Source: Isoetes taiwanensis (Eukaryota > Streptophyta > Lycopodiopsida > Isoetales > Isoetaceae). From it: a DNA stretch of 64,000 nt. The stretch spans positions 674,894 through 738,893 of the forward strand of contig JAJEKV010000013.1 in assembly GCA_021234155.1 (NCBI GenBank), read 5' to 3'. Under the pieces are notes generated by a model that was given only the letters and a program-made list of their open reading frames with translations, made no database searches and was not told where the DNA came from. Positions 22,985 through 32,386 of the stretch are shown here, piece by piece (the first letter of the stretch is position 1; each line of letters begins with the position of its first letter). The position numbers were made by a program, and so were the translations under genes.

Positions 22985-23597
22985 AGGAAAACACTAAATA
23001 AAAGTCAACGAACCGCATAAGTTCGACATCTCCTGCATTTTGTATTGGCTGATATAACCTTAGCACACGAAAAGTTTGCCATAGTGGCGATGACTTTATG
23101 GATGCTTTGATCACGGCAATTTTTCTACCTCCTTTTATGCAGGCGCTACTTGTCTGAAATCCCCAGATGCTATAAAGTGCTTTCCTCCAAATGGCAGGTT
23201 ATTTCTACATAACTCTTGCATAAATAGTTCACACTCTCTACCACTGCTCTATTGGCCATTGGAAATTCATCCCAAATTATAGCCTTTGCTTGAATGAGCA
23301 GTTGAGCTGCCCTAGAATTTCGTTCCAATAGTGAGTACAAGCCTGTGTTATTTTCTGTGACGGGGATCTAAAAGAGTGAATGCGCAGTTCGACCCCCCGG
23401 ATATAATAAAGCACAAAGTCCTGTAGTGCCACATGGGAGTACTATATGTCCATTACCACGTAGTAATAGGCATACGCAATTGAGCAAGAATGTTTTACCT
23501 GTGCCCGCTTTTCCATCCACAAAAATTGGTCCTTCACTTTGTTGAAATTCTAATTGATCCTGTATATAGAGGTATATATCCGATTGGTTATTAGAGC
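22985..23597 (-). pseudogene. Helitron-type PIF1 helicase fragment, antisense inside G2
   Basis: On the minus strand from about 23590, the sequence reads DQLEFQQSEGPIFVDGKAGT, then GKTFLLNCVCLLLRGNGHIV. This contains the Walker A motif GKAGTGKT. After frameshifts it continues with AKAIIWDEFPMANRAVVE (Walker B, DE), then NLPFGGKHFIASGDFRQVA and an ASIKSSPLW-like segment near 23060. These are motifs I to III of PIF1/RRM3-like helicases as found in Helitron RepHel proteins. It encodes the part of the helicase that the window's palindromic Helitron lacks. It lies exactly between palindromic elements 1 and 2 and opposite to the retrotransposon's transcription, so it is captured or inserted debris. 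Confidence 0.88.
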
Positions 23598-23670
23598 AAC
23601 ACCTCTAGGAGTGCGCCAGAGCATAGTTAGGTCACGACCTAACCCCCTTCTCGCGCACTCTTGGAGGGGT
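23598..23670 (+). repeat. palindromic cloverleaf element, copy 2
   Basis: Outer arms AACACCTCTAGGAGTGCGCC and GCGCACTCTTGGAGGGGT; inner hairpin GTTAGGTC-AC-GACCTAAC is a perfect 8-bp stem. It marks the right limit of the antisense helicase piece. Confidence 0.87.
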
Positions 23671-23810
23671 CCCCTAAAAGTGACTTAAAAAACTACTCAA
23701 AACTAACTAAAAATATGAAATAAATGGTAGAATCGAGCTTAGAATGCTTACATTAGTGGGAAATGCATGTTCATTAGTGTAAATTATATACATTTAAGGC
23801 AGAAAAGTAC

Positions 23811-23884
23811 AACACCTCTAAGGGTGCGCCAGGGCCCAGTTAGGTCCGAACCTAACCCCCTTCTCGCGCACTCTTGGAGGGGTT
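23811..23884 (+). repeat. palindromic cloverleaf element, copy 3
   Basis: Outer arms AACACCTCTAAGGGTGCGCC and GCGCACTCTTGGAGGGGTT; inner stem GTTAGGT-CCGA-ACCTAAC. It lies immediately upstream of the H3-like gene's promoter. Confidence 0.87.
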
Positions 23885-23939
23885 CGGGAGAAAACGACTG
23901 AAGAAGACTCCACTTTGGTTCAAGGTGGGGAGAATTTCG

Positions 23940-24101
23940 CCAGCAAACCAACAAGATGACCAATTCGACCGAACCCTAAAATTTAAACCCTATAAATTAC
24001 GGGACGTAGGCTCATTTTCTAGGGTTTCTCAAGTGATTCCGCGAGCTCCTTCTGATAGCCGATCTTCTGGCGCCCTGCTCCGAATTGAACGCTGTTATAC
24101 A
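23940..24101 (+). promoter_or_regulatory. promoter and leader of the H3-like gene
   Basis: Contains CCAATTCGACCGAACCCTAA at 23960 (a CCAAT-like box fused to a telo-box) and a TATA-like CTATAAATTA at 23990, about 110 bp before the ATG at 24102. The combination CCAATTCG(A/G)CCGAA plus CGAACCCTAAAA is repeated upstream of the second cargo gene, which suggests the two genes are regulated together. Confidence 0.55.
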
Positions 24102-25264
24102 ATGGCTAGAACAAAGCAAACCGCTCGTAAGCCCAAGAAGGATGATAAGCCCAGCGCCCAAGTCCTCGCCGCTGAACAGAAGCTCAAAGATGCTGACGAG
24201 AAGCTGAAGGCCGACATGGAGAGGCGGCCTAGGTATTATAGGAATTTGGAAAAGAGGCGCGGGAAGGAAGAAAAAGCCAGGAAGAAAGAAGAAAAGGCAA
24301 AGAGAAGGGAAGAAAAGGCCAAGAGAAAGGAGGAGAAGGCGAGAAGAAAAGTGGACGAAGAAGCTGCAGAGGGAGAAGACGACCAATGGCGAGAGCAGAG
24401 GACAAAGAATAGGGAGGAACCCGACCGGAAAGGAAAAAGGGTAATGACTGAAGAACCCCGGCCTAAGAGGAGGAGGACCTCGACCGGCGTAGTCATAAAC
24501 GAGACAACCGAGGGTGAACAACCTCCATCCTCGTCAGAAGATACTGGCGATGTAGCAGACTTCTTGGAGACAGTGCTTCTCGGAACCGGAGAATCTTCAC
24601 AGAAGCAGCCTAACCCTCGTCCTGACACAGATGAACCCCTGGAGGAAGAACCACTCCCAGCTCAGGCCCCGGCAGAGACACAGGTTGACCTACCCCCGCC
24701 GTTGCCCCCACCATTTTTGGAATGGCAAGAGGCAAAGAAGCTTGATGCAGAAAAAGCAGCTGGGAAGAAAGCAACCAAAACCGCCCGGGACTCGTACACC
24801 TTAGGGCCCGAGAGGAGGTACAAGAAGGAATTAGCCGACTATACGATATACAAGAAGATGTACGACGAGTACGCAGCTTATTACGAAGCACACAGGGTCA
24901 AGTTTGTCGAAGGATCCAGCTCAAACCTCCACCAGAACTGCCGGAAACCCCCAAGAAGCCTATGAAGAGATCCCAAGACTCTCCTTTTGCAAGAGCCCTA
25001 CGAGAAATCCGCCACTTTCAACGGAGCTACGGATTTCTGATTCTGAGAGCAGCATTCCAGAGGTTCGTCCGAGAAATCTTGTGGGAGTTCGACCCCAACA
25101 AGCGAGTAACTAACGACATGTTACTCGCTTTACAAGAAGCAGCAGAGATGGAAGTAGTGCAACACTTCGAGGATTCACTGGCGTGCACGCTCCATGCAAA
25201 GAGGGTCACACTTCAACCAAAGGATATGAAGCTAGCCAAATATATCAAGAGGACAGATAAATAG
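24102..25264 (+). CDS. histone H3-like protein carried by retrotransposon G2
   Basis: The ATG at 24102 opens with MARTKQTARK, identical to the first ten residues of histone H3 (K4 and K9 present; S10 replaced by P). A lysine/glutamate-rich, probably coiled or disordered linker follows (repeated EEKA(R/K)(R/K)K units, about residues 55-90; RPKRRR at about 130), then acidic and proline-rich stretches. This frame ends with TGA at 24963. An overlapping frame (ATG at 24962, ATGA overlap) encodes the H3 fold: ARALREIRHFQRS, AAFQRFVREI, LALQEAAEMEVVQHFEDS, then HAKRVTLQPKDMKLAKYIK. It aligns with plant H3 over about 87 residues without gaps, roughly half identical by eye from memory. Loop 1 has canonical H3 length, not the longer CENH3 form. 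The shift is either a one-base lesion or a coupled start-stop. Confidence 0.87.
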
Positions 25265-25400
25265 AAGGGAACTTACCTTTTGTAACTAACACTTTATATG
25301 TAATATATGAAAATTTTGAGTAAAGAAGATATATAGTTGTTTAAATGTGCATTGGAATAAGTACAAATAGTAGTTAAGGAGCAAATGTCCAATTTTGGCC

Positions 25401-25474
25401 AACACCTCTAAGGGTGCGCCATAGCACAGTTAGGTCTGAACCTAACCCCCTCCTCGCGCACTCTTAGAGGGGTT
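25401..25474 (+). repeat. palindromic cloverleaf element, copy 4
   Basis: Outer arms AACACCTCTAAGGGTGCGCC and GCGCACTCTTAGAGGGGTT; inner stem GTTAGGT-CTGA-ACCTAAC. Flanking TTGGC and GCCAA extend the outer stem. It is located 137 bp after the H3-like stop codon. Confidence 0.87.
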
Positions 25475-25613
25475 CAGCCAACTGGGCCCTTGATCAGCAA
25501 TTTACCTGCTCCAAATGAAGTAAATAACCAAAGAAACCTGCAATTAACAAGAAAAGAAATAGGAATTTACCTCTTTAAACTTGTTTTTGGCATTTATTAA
25601 GCATAGGTAGGCC

Positions 25614-25686
25614 AACACCTCCAAGAGTGCGCCAGAGGCCACTTAGGTCCTAACCTAACACCCTCCTCGCGCACTCTTAGAGGGGT
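25614..25686 (+). repeat. palindromic cloverleaf element, copy 5
   Basis: Outer arms AACACCTCCAAGAGTGCGCC and GCGCACTCTTAGAGGGGT; inner stem TTAGGT-CCTA-ACCTAA. It lies immediately upstream of the second cargo gene's promoter, as copy 3 does for the first. Confidence 0.87.
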
Positions 25687-25719
25687 CCGACCTTTCCAGG
25701 TCCATAACTCGAGCTACAC

Positions 25720-25987
25720 ATATCCAATTCGGCCGAAATTTGTTGCGTTCGAACCCTAAAAGTGGATGCAAGCCATTCCTAGCGTCAAATTAGCCTAGAA
25801 ACATCCCACTTCATCTCCAAATACCAAAAGTTTTAGAAACCCTAAAATTTTTAGGGTACAAGATCCCTATATATACCCTCATAACCTCTAAATCCACACC
25901 TACAGGATTGCTCCAGTGCCCCAGGCGATCTTCCAGGCTCCTTAAGCGCTTCTAGTTCTGTTAGACATCGGCAGCACGCGCCTCCTC
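25720..25987 (+). promoter_or_regulatory. promoter and leader of the second cargo gene
   Basis: CCAATTCGGCCGAAAT and CGAACCCTAAAA match the H3-like gene's promoter motifs. A further palindromic telo-box-like CCTAAAATTTTTAGGG lies near 25840 and a TATA box (CTATATATACCC) at about 25867, about 115 bp before the ATG at 25988. Confidence 0.55.
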
Positions 25988-27434
25988 ATGGCTACTTCAT
26001 CCTTCATCAGCTGGTACAACGCCTCTCCCCACGTTGCTGAGGTAGATGTTAACCTAGTGTTCCAAGTTTTCCAGAAAGAACTTGACTTGTCGGCAACCCT
26101 GAACTCCAACCCGTTCTAGAAGTACCCCCATGCATAGGGTACTTTGTACCAAAGACTGCATTGCAAACATCCCTTAATCATATACCCAACATTGCCAAGC
26201 TACTGCAGAATAGAACAGAGCGCCTACCCAATTACATGACCCTGAGTAGCAATAGAAAGAGATTTTTCTCCTACAACACAGCCTTAGCACTGTATCTATT
26301 CTATAGGGCCCAAACAGTTGTAGGTGAACCATCCATCCAGCCACTAGAGGTCACATGTTTGGACGCAGCAGCAGACGAACAACTACTGCTCGAGTACGAA
26401 GAGTCTGAAGAAAGTGAAGACTCAGAAGAAGGAAGCGAAGAAGAAATGGAAGTGGACCCAGAAGAAGAACGCCGGGAAGCAGAACAGGATGTTACCCGAT
26501 TCGAAGCTGACAGGAGCACGCCAAGGATAGCGCACCCAATCGGGCTCGGAATAACAAGTCTAGCACCGATTATAGTCGAAGGCCAAGAGTATTTATTTCT
26601 TAATGATATCAAAAACCTTCCCGAATGCAGGGATAGGGGCTACCGCGTCGACGAACTGCTTCACCTTCTACGGCAACAACCGAATTTAGAGGATTTCATC
26701 GACCAAGACACAGAAGACTTTCCAGTGCAGGTAAGGGAGGCAGCAACATACACAGGACATAACATGTCAGACATCGAAGCTTATAGCACCATAAGAGGCA
26801 TGATGGCGGAAGAACAACTCCCTACAGAAGAGGAGTTTTTGGCACTGCAAGAGCAGATGGGAATAAGGGGGAAGTCAACAAAGGTACTGCTACCAGAATC
26901 TTCTTCTCAAGAACCATCACCAACCTTCCAAGGGAGAGCCACGAGCTTAACAAGTGTACGCACGCTCTTCCACGACTACGAAGAACTAGTTCAAGTACCG
27001 GTTGATCAGCATGCATCCAGGCACAGGTCTACCTCGGGAGCACGAGGAGGAATACCCGGAGCAGCACTGAAATACTATCTTCCGCTCGGCAGAATAATAG
27101 TATTTCATAAGCTATTCAGCCCACGTGGAGAGGAAGCCATCAGATGCTGATAGCATTATCTGGTTTTGGTATGCACGCCCGATTATCAGAGAAAATCGAC
27201 CATGTAATTTTAGTGAAGCGAAAGACAGCCTTGAGCATATTTGACTTCGCGGTACCTCACCTCCGACAAGGTCGGTTGGCAGTAACAGCAGCACATACCT
27301 CAGATAGACTGGTCGAAGAGCTAGCATTAGCTATCAGAGGGGGATCATCAAGGGATATACTCCGGAACTTGGGACGTACAGTGGGTACAACCCAAGTGAA
27401 GAAATTCCTTGAGGATCACCCAGCCCATCAGTAA
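25988..27434 (+). CDS. acidic-linker protein with possible H2B-like and H2A-like ends
   Basis: The ATG at 25988 opens MATSSFISWYNASPHVAEVD, followed by VNLVFQVFQKELDLSATLNS, which resembles the first helix of an H2B fold. A TAG at 26117 requires a one-base shift into the frame that continues LNHIPNIAKLLQNRTERLPN and YMTLSSN...TALALYLF (weak H2B-like pattern). An acidic stretch (EESEESEDSEEGSEEEMEVD) and an unassigned central region follow. The frame ends at 27150 and overlaps ATG 27144, whose ORF reads LAVTAAHTSDRLVEELALAI and RGGSSRDILRNLG, comparable to H2A alpha2-alpha3. A competing short match is KRKT...D...RQGR, as in the H4 C-terminus. The histone reading is tentative (H2B-H2A doublet-like); the ORF itself and its promoter are clear. 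Confidence 0.4.
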
Positions 27435-27573
27435 AATTATGTAATGAAAATCATGACTATTGTATTAAGTAATATATATCGGCTATATATTAATAAATAT
27501 AAGATCTTTTGAATTGCACTTTAAATGTCTTTTTGATATCTTTGTCTTAACAATCATATCATTCAAACACGTA
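27435..27573. other. spacer between cargo and gag
   Basis: AT-rich sequence without a palindromic element; contains AATATATATCGGCTATATATT, an imperfect palindrome at about 27469. Confidence 0.4.
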
Positions 27574-28830
27574 ATGCAACCAACAAACGAACTCATGATA
27601 AATGGTGCTAATGTAATATGTGCAGTTAGAACAGCCAGGAATGTCGACCTTGAGTTCCAAGCCCAAGGCGATCAGACACCACTCAGACAATTCCAGCCTC
27701 GGAATCTATTCGAGGAGTATTATGCACCGACGCCGGAGGAAGAAATTTCGCAGATGAGGTCGGATCTGCAAGAAATAAAAGCCATGTTGGCGGGCAGGGG
27801 AAGAGACAGGCAGGACCAGAATGTGCAGGCCCCAGAGGCCCGCTCTCAGCACAAGGGAAAGGAGAAAAAGAGGAGCCGGCGCAGATCTTCTAGCTCCAGT
27901 TCTTCAGATAGCTCGGACTCAAGCTCAGAGTCTGAGGAGGAAACAGGAAGAACCGCCAGAAGGGAAGAAAGAGTAACGGCAGCGTACCAGCCAATATCGA
28001 CTACCGTAAGAAGGTCGACTCGGCCTTTAAGTAATGTTTGGAAGGCACGCAAGCCGAAACAAGCCCGCTTAAAATAGATCGTGGATGGAAGCCGGGCATG
28101 GCTAGACGAGATGAGTGAGTACGAAAATGCTTACGCATGAAAGACAAAGACAAGGGCGTGGTAGCCACCGCTAACTTGAAAGGGCAGCCCGTGATTTGGT
28201 GGAGGGCTATGCTAAAGCCCATGGAATGAGCAGAGACAAGTGCAGTTCACAAAGTTCGCAAGGGTTTCAAAAGCACTATGTCCCAAGAGAACACAAGTGC
28301 CATCGATGCAAGCATTCCACGATTACAACAGGGGAACAAATCCATTTGAAATATACCAAAGAGTTCATGAGGTTGAGGTCAGATGTGCCAAAACTCGCTG
28401 AGAGAAGAGCAAAGGAAGGTTATGTGGAGGGCCTCAATGAGGACCTCCATGAAGATAGTCGAGTCCCGAACCCGCCAAAGATCGAGAGGTCGGGCAAAGA
28501 CCGTGGAGCCTACAAGGGGCGGACCCCGGAAAAAGTGAACCCGGGCAAGTGGTAACGACAAGGGAAAAGCATATGGAGGCCGAGCCCGAGAGCAACCAAA
28601 TTCGCCACACCGCCAAGATACCATACCGAAACCAATGGAAACAAAACGAGAAAAAAAGTGTCACCTTCAAAGATAAAGGACAAGGGGAGGCTCACATTAT
28701 TCAAAGACAGTCCAAGCGGTTCCTCAACTCCATTCAAAGAAAAGAAAAAGCGGCAGAATGTATAGAAAAAAAACAATTGTGCTTCCTGTGTTTCAGTAGG
28801 GCATAGAACACAATAACCGCCTGCTCGTGA
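27574..28830 (+). pseudogene. G2 gag
   Basis: The frame opening at ATG 27574 (MQPTNELMINGANVICAVRT) encodes a segment with heptad pattern (EEEISQMRSDLQEIKAMLAG), then a basic/serine-rich stretch, and stops at 28077. Shifted frames continue typical retrotransposon gag: VVATANLKGQPVIWWRAM (about 28155), then KYTKEFMRLRSDVPKLAERR and AKEGYVEGLNEDL (28350-28450). A partial zinc knuckle (CFLCFSVGH-like, about 28780) lies near the end. Gag forms the particle that packages RNA. At least two frameshifts and one stop inactivate it. Confidence 0.75.
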
Positions 28831-28833
28831 TGA

Positions 28834-31331
28834 ATGCAAAGACTTATGGAGATGGGAGGTTGGGAGATCCCGACAGAAGAAGAGGAGGACGAAGGATGCG
28901 ACTTTATCCATGGTGAGTGTCACATCTTTGCCGCCATAGATACAGAAAGCGCAGAGAGCCAATACCAAGTAATATCCATGATTGGTAAGAGAGCCGCAAA
29001 ATCCTTTATAGTCCTCATAGACTGTGGCAGTTCCCACAATTTTGCATCACCAAGGATGGCCGAAATGCTAAAGTTGAAAACAGTGAAGTCTAAGCCCAGG
29101 CCAGTAGTGTTAGCTAGCGGAGCCATAAGGCACACGGCTGGCAAGAGGGTGAATTTCAATATAGACTTACCTGGTATCAGCATTGAAATGGGCGCAGAGA
29201 TCATGAACATAGGAAAGTATGACCTCATCATAGGTATGGAATACCTCCACCCGGCAAAAGCACAAATAGATTGTGGAGAGCGGAAGGTGAAGCTCACGGT
29301 GCCCAACGGAAAAATCATAGAAATCTCAGGTAAGCAAGTGACACCTATAATGCAATGCATGTCAAGTAAGAAATTACTTAGATGCATCAAAAAGGAGCAA
29401 GTTGCATATATCTTCAAATTAGAACTTGCCGAAGAAGAGGCACCAGAAGATAAAGAAGACAAATCAGTAAGCAAACTACCCAAGCAGGTAGCCAAGCTAA
29501 TAGAGGCGTTCCATGACTTGTTCCCCGATGAAATCAAGGAGCTTCCGCCATATCGAGGAGTGGAGTGTGAAATTGCACTCGAACCAGGCACTAAGCCCAC
29601 GAGTAAGGCACCATACAGAATGACGGCTCACGAACTATCAGAGTTGAAGAAGCAATTGCAAGAGCTATTAGACCTAGGGTTATAAGGCCTAGTGTCTCTC
29701 CGTTCGGAGCCACCATCTTATTCATCAAAAAGAAAGATGGAAGCTTGAGGATGTGTATTGACTATCGTCAATTAAACAAACACACAATCAAGAACAAGTA
29801 TGCCTTACCCAGAGCAGATGACCTGATGGATCAGTTACAAGGTGCCAGAGTCTTCTCCAAAATAGACTTAAGGTCTGGATATCATCAAATCAGAATCAAG
29901 GAGGAAGATATTCACAAAACGGCGTTCCGAACAAGATATGGCCACTATGAATTCACGGTGATGCCATTTGGCCTATCTAATGCCCCAGCAACGTTCATGA
30001 GACTCATGAACGACATCTTTCGGGAATTCCTTGACACATTTGTTATCGTGTTCTTCGATGACATTTTGGTGTATAGCAAGTCCCTAGAGGAGCACACGCA
30101 GCATTTGAGAAGGGTACTTGAGAACCTGAGAAGGCACCAGCTTTATGCGAAGTTGTTGAAATGTCATTTCGCCACCGAAAGAGTGGAATACTTGGGGCAT
30201 GTCATATCAGCAGACGACATCTCCACCGACCCCGCAAAGATCCAAGCAGTGATTGAATGGCCAGCACCAAAGAACATACACGAGGTGAGAAGCTTTTTGG
30301 GCTTAGCAGGCTATTATAGAAAGTTTGTCAAGAACTTTGCTAAGATAGCAGCACCTTTGACGGACCTCACCAAGGCAGAGAAGCTAAAAGACTGGGTGGC
30401 ACATTGGCAAAAGAAGGCTCAAGCAGGATTCGAGAAGTTGAAGGAAGCCTTAACAACCGCCCCCGTCTTAACATTGCCAGATCCAGAGAAGGACAAGCTA
30501 GTTGCAACCGATGCTAGCAAGATTGCGACGGGAGCAGTCTTAATGCAAGAAGAAAGAGTCGTAGCATACGATTCACGGAAGATGAACGACGCAGAGACTC
30601 GCTATCCGACACATGATCAGGAGCTATTGGCAATGGTAAGAGCTTTAAAGATCTGGAGACACTACCTATTGGGAAGGAAGTTCCAATTAGATACCGACCA
30701 CCAGAGTCTGCAGTACATCTTCACGCAACCATTGTTGAATTTGTGGCAAAGAAGATGGATGGAGTTCCTGGAAGAGTACAACTTCGAGATTGTGTACAAG
30801 CCAGGGAAACTCAATGTGGTCGCAGATGCTCTGTCAAGGCACCCCTTAACAACAAGGGTGCATTGCAATGCCATATCAACACTCACCAGTGAGTTTGGCA
30901 AGAAAATAGAAGAAACATTGCCAACGGACAAGGACTTCCAGGAAGTATGGGCAAGCCTTTCTAAAGAGGCAAGAACGGACAAAGAGAGAGAAGCCTTCAA
31001 ACACTTTAAGAAGGAAGGAAATCTCTTATACCATAAAAATAAGTTGTATGTGCCAGAATCATCCGGAGTCAGAAGGTTGATTCTCCATGACACCCACAAC
31101 AGCCCAATAGCCGGCCACGCAGGTTTTACGAAAACCTACTTCAAGATAAGAAGTAGTTACTATTGGCCAGGCATGAAGAAGCAGATAGCAAGGTACATAC
31201 ACGAGTGTCGACTATGTCGACAAACCAAGGCGAACAACTACAATTCCGTGAGCATTAGAGCCATTGCCGCACCAAACTCCAAGTGGGAGATAATAAGCAT
31301 GGACTTCATTACGGGCTCCCTAGAACCATAA
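28834..31331 (+). pseudogene. G2 pol: protease, reverse transcriptase, RNase H, integrase zinc finger
   Basis: Two long frames, split near 29685. The first has the retropepsin-like motif VLIDCGSSHNFASP and the RT lead-in (LIEAFHDLFPDEIKELPPYR). The second (from 29745) has RT palm motifs [32 protein letters not shown] and the catalytic FFDDILVYS. Thumb [20 protein letters not shown] and RNase H ([52 protein letters not shown]) follow. The HHCC zinc finger of integrase ([19 protein letters not shown] ... CRLCRQTK) and the first catalytic region (SMDFITGS) come before TAA at 31329. All RT catalytic residues are present but the polyprotein is frameshifted. Confidence 0.93.
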
Positions 31332-32386
31332 GGGGGCAAAGACGCCTTAATGGCGTAGTCGACAAAATTGTCGAAAATGGCCCACTTTGTGCCTTGTAGG
31401 AGCACCGACACCGACTTTGGACACACCGTATATTCACAAAGGAGATTTTTAGACTCCACGGAATGCCAAGAGAAATAATCTCGATAGGGATTCAAGTTCA
31501 TGAGTGCATTACGCAAGATCTCTTCAGCACCATCGAACGAAATTGTCAATGAGTTCGCTTATCACCTTCAAAACGGATGGCCGACGAGAAGGCACTAATC
31601 GCATACTTGAAGATATGTCATGAATTATGTCCGAACAAGCAATCAAAGTAGGATGACTTCATTTACCGGGTTGAGTTTGCATACAATAGCACCAAGCAGA
31701 GTCATCCCAAATGTCGCCGTTATGATCAACTACGGCTATCGGTGCTGACACCGACACTTGGCACAACCCCATGTCCAAGGTAGAAGTATCCCAGCCAGAT
31801 GTTAGCCGAGATGCAACAATTGGTTGAGGAGGTGAGAGGATACCTCTTAGCAAGAAGCCGCAAAAAGAGCATAGCTGATCGGCAATCGAACAAGAAGGGA
31901 GTTCAAAGTAGGGGACAATGTTTGGCTGAAGATAAAAGTCAAACAAGCAAAGCTCTCGCATCGGCAATTGCAAGAAGCTTGCTCCAAGGTGGGCTGGTCC
32001 ATTCAAAATTGTCAAAAGAGTGGGCAACCAAGCCTACAAATTGGACTTACCAAAGACACCTCAAGATCCATAGAGTCTTTCACGAAGTCTCCTAAAGAAA
32101 CACACTCCTAATCCGGAGGGAAGTATTGGAGACACCGAAGTTTATCGGAATTAACGGACGCATCAGCTTGAGATTGTCCCCGAGGTTCTTCTCGACCGAT
32201 CCTATAAGAAGACGAGAAGATCTCAATTTCTCCAGTACCTTGTGAAATGGACGCACTTACCAGTGGAGGACGCTACGTGGGTACTACAATCAGATCTTGA
32301 GAAGCAGTACCCACAATTCATGGAGCAATGCAAGGGTCATCTCGTCACCGAAGTGGTCGACTCCGAACCGATGGGTGAGTGAGGTA
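31332..32386 (+). pseudogene. G2 integrase core remnant and chromodomain
   Basis: The DDE core is scrambled by frameshifts: a RLHGMPREIIS segment at about 31450 is recognisable, with the following acidic catalytic motif disrupted. Further on, KLAPRWAGPFKIVKRVGNQA and YKLDLPKTP (31975-32060) are the integrase C-terminal barrel. QFLQYLVKWTHLPVEDATWV and LQSDLEKQYPQF (32225-32320) form a chromodomain-like end. It presumably directed integration to particular chromatin when active. Confidence 0.8.

Noticed and set aside
24012-24628. Long minus-strand ORFs (169 and 130 aa) opposite the H3-like gene
   Set aside because: Antisense shadows of the lysine/glutamate-rich linker; F/S/L-rich strings with no motif.
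24890-24965. Programmed -1 ribosomal frameshift site in the H3-like gene
   Set aside because: AAACCCC occurs in the overlap but is out of phase with the zero-frame codons for a standard X XXY YYZ slip.
24102-25264. Centromeric CENH3
   Set aside because: Some residues (EIRHFQ) recall CENH3, but loop 1 has ordinary H3 length and the N-terminus is the exact canonical H3 start, so I do not call it CENH3.
28510-29600. Minus-strand ORFs of 175 and 226 aa
   Set aside because: Antisense of G2 gag/protease, which has clear retropepsin and RT lead-in motifs on the plus strand.
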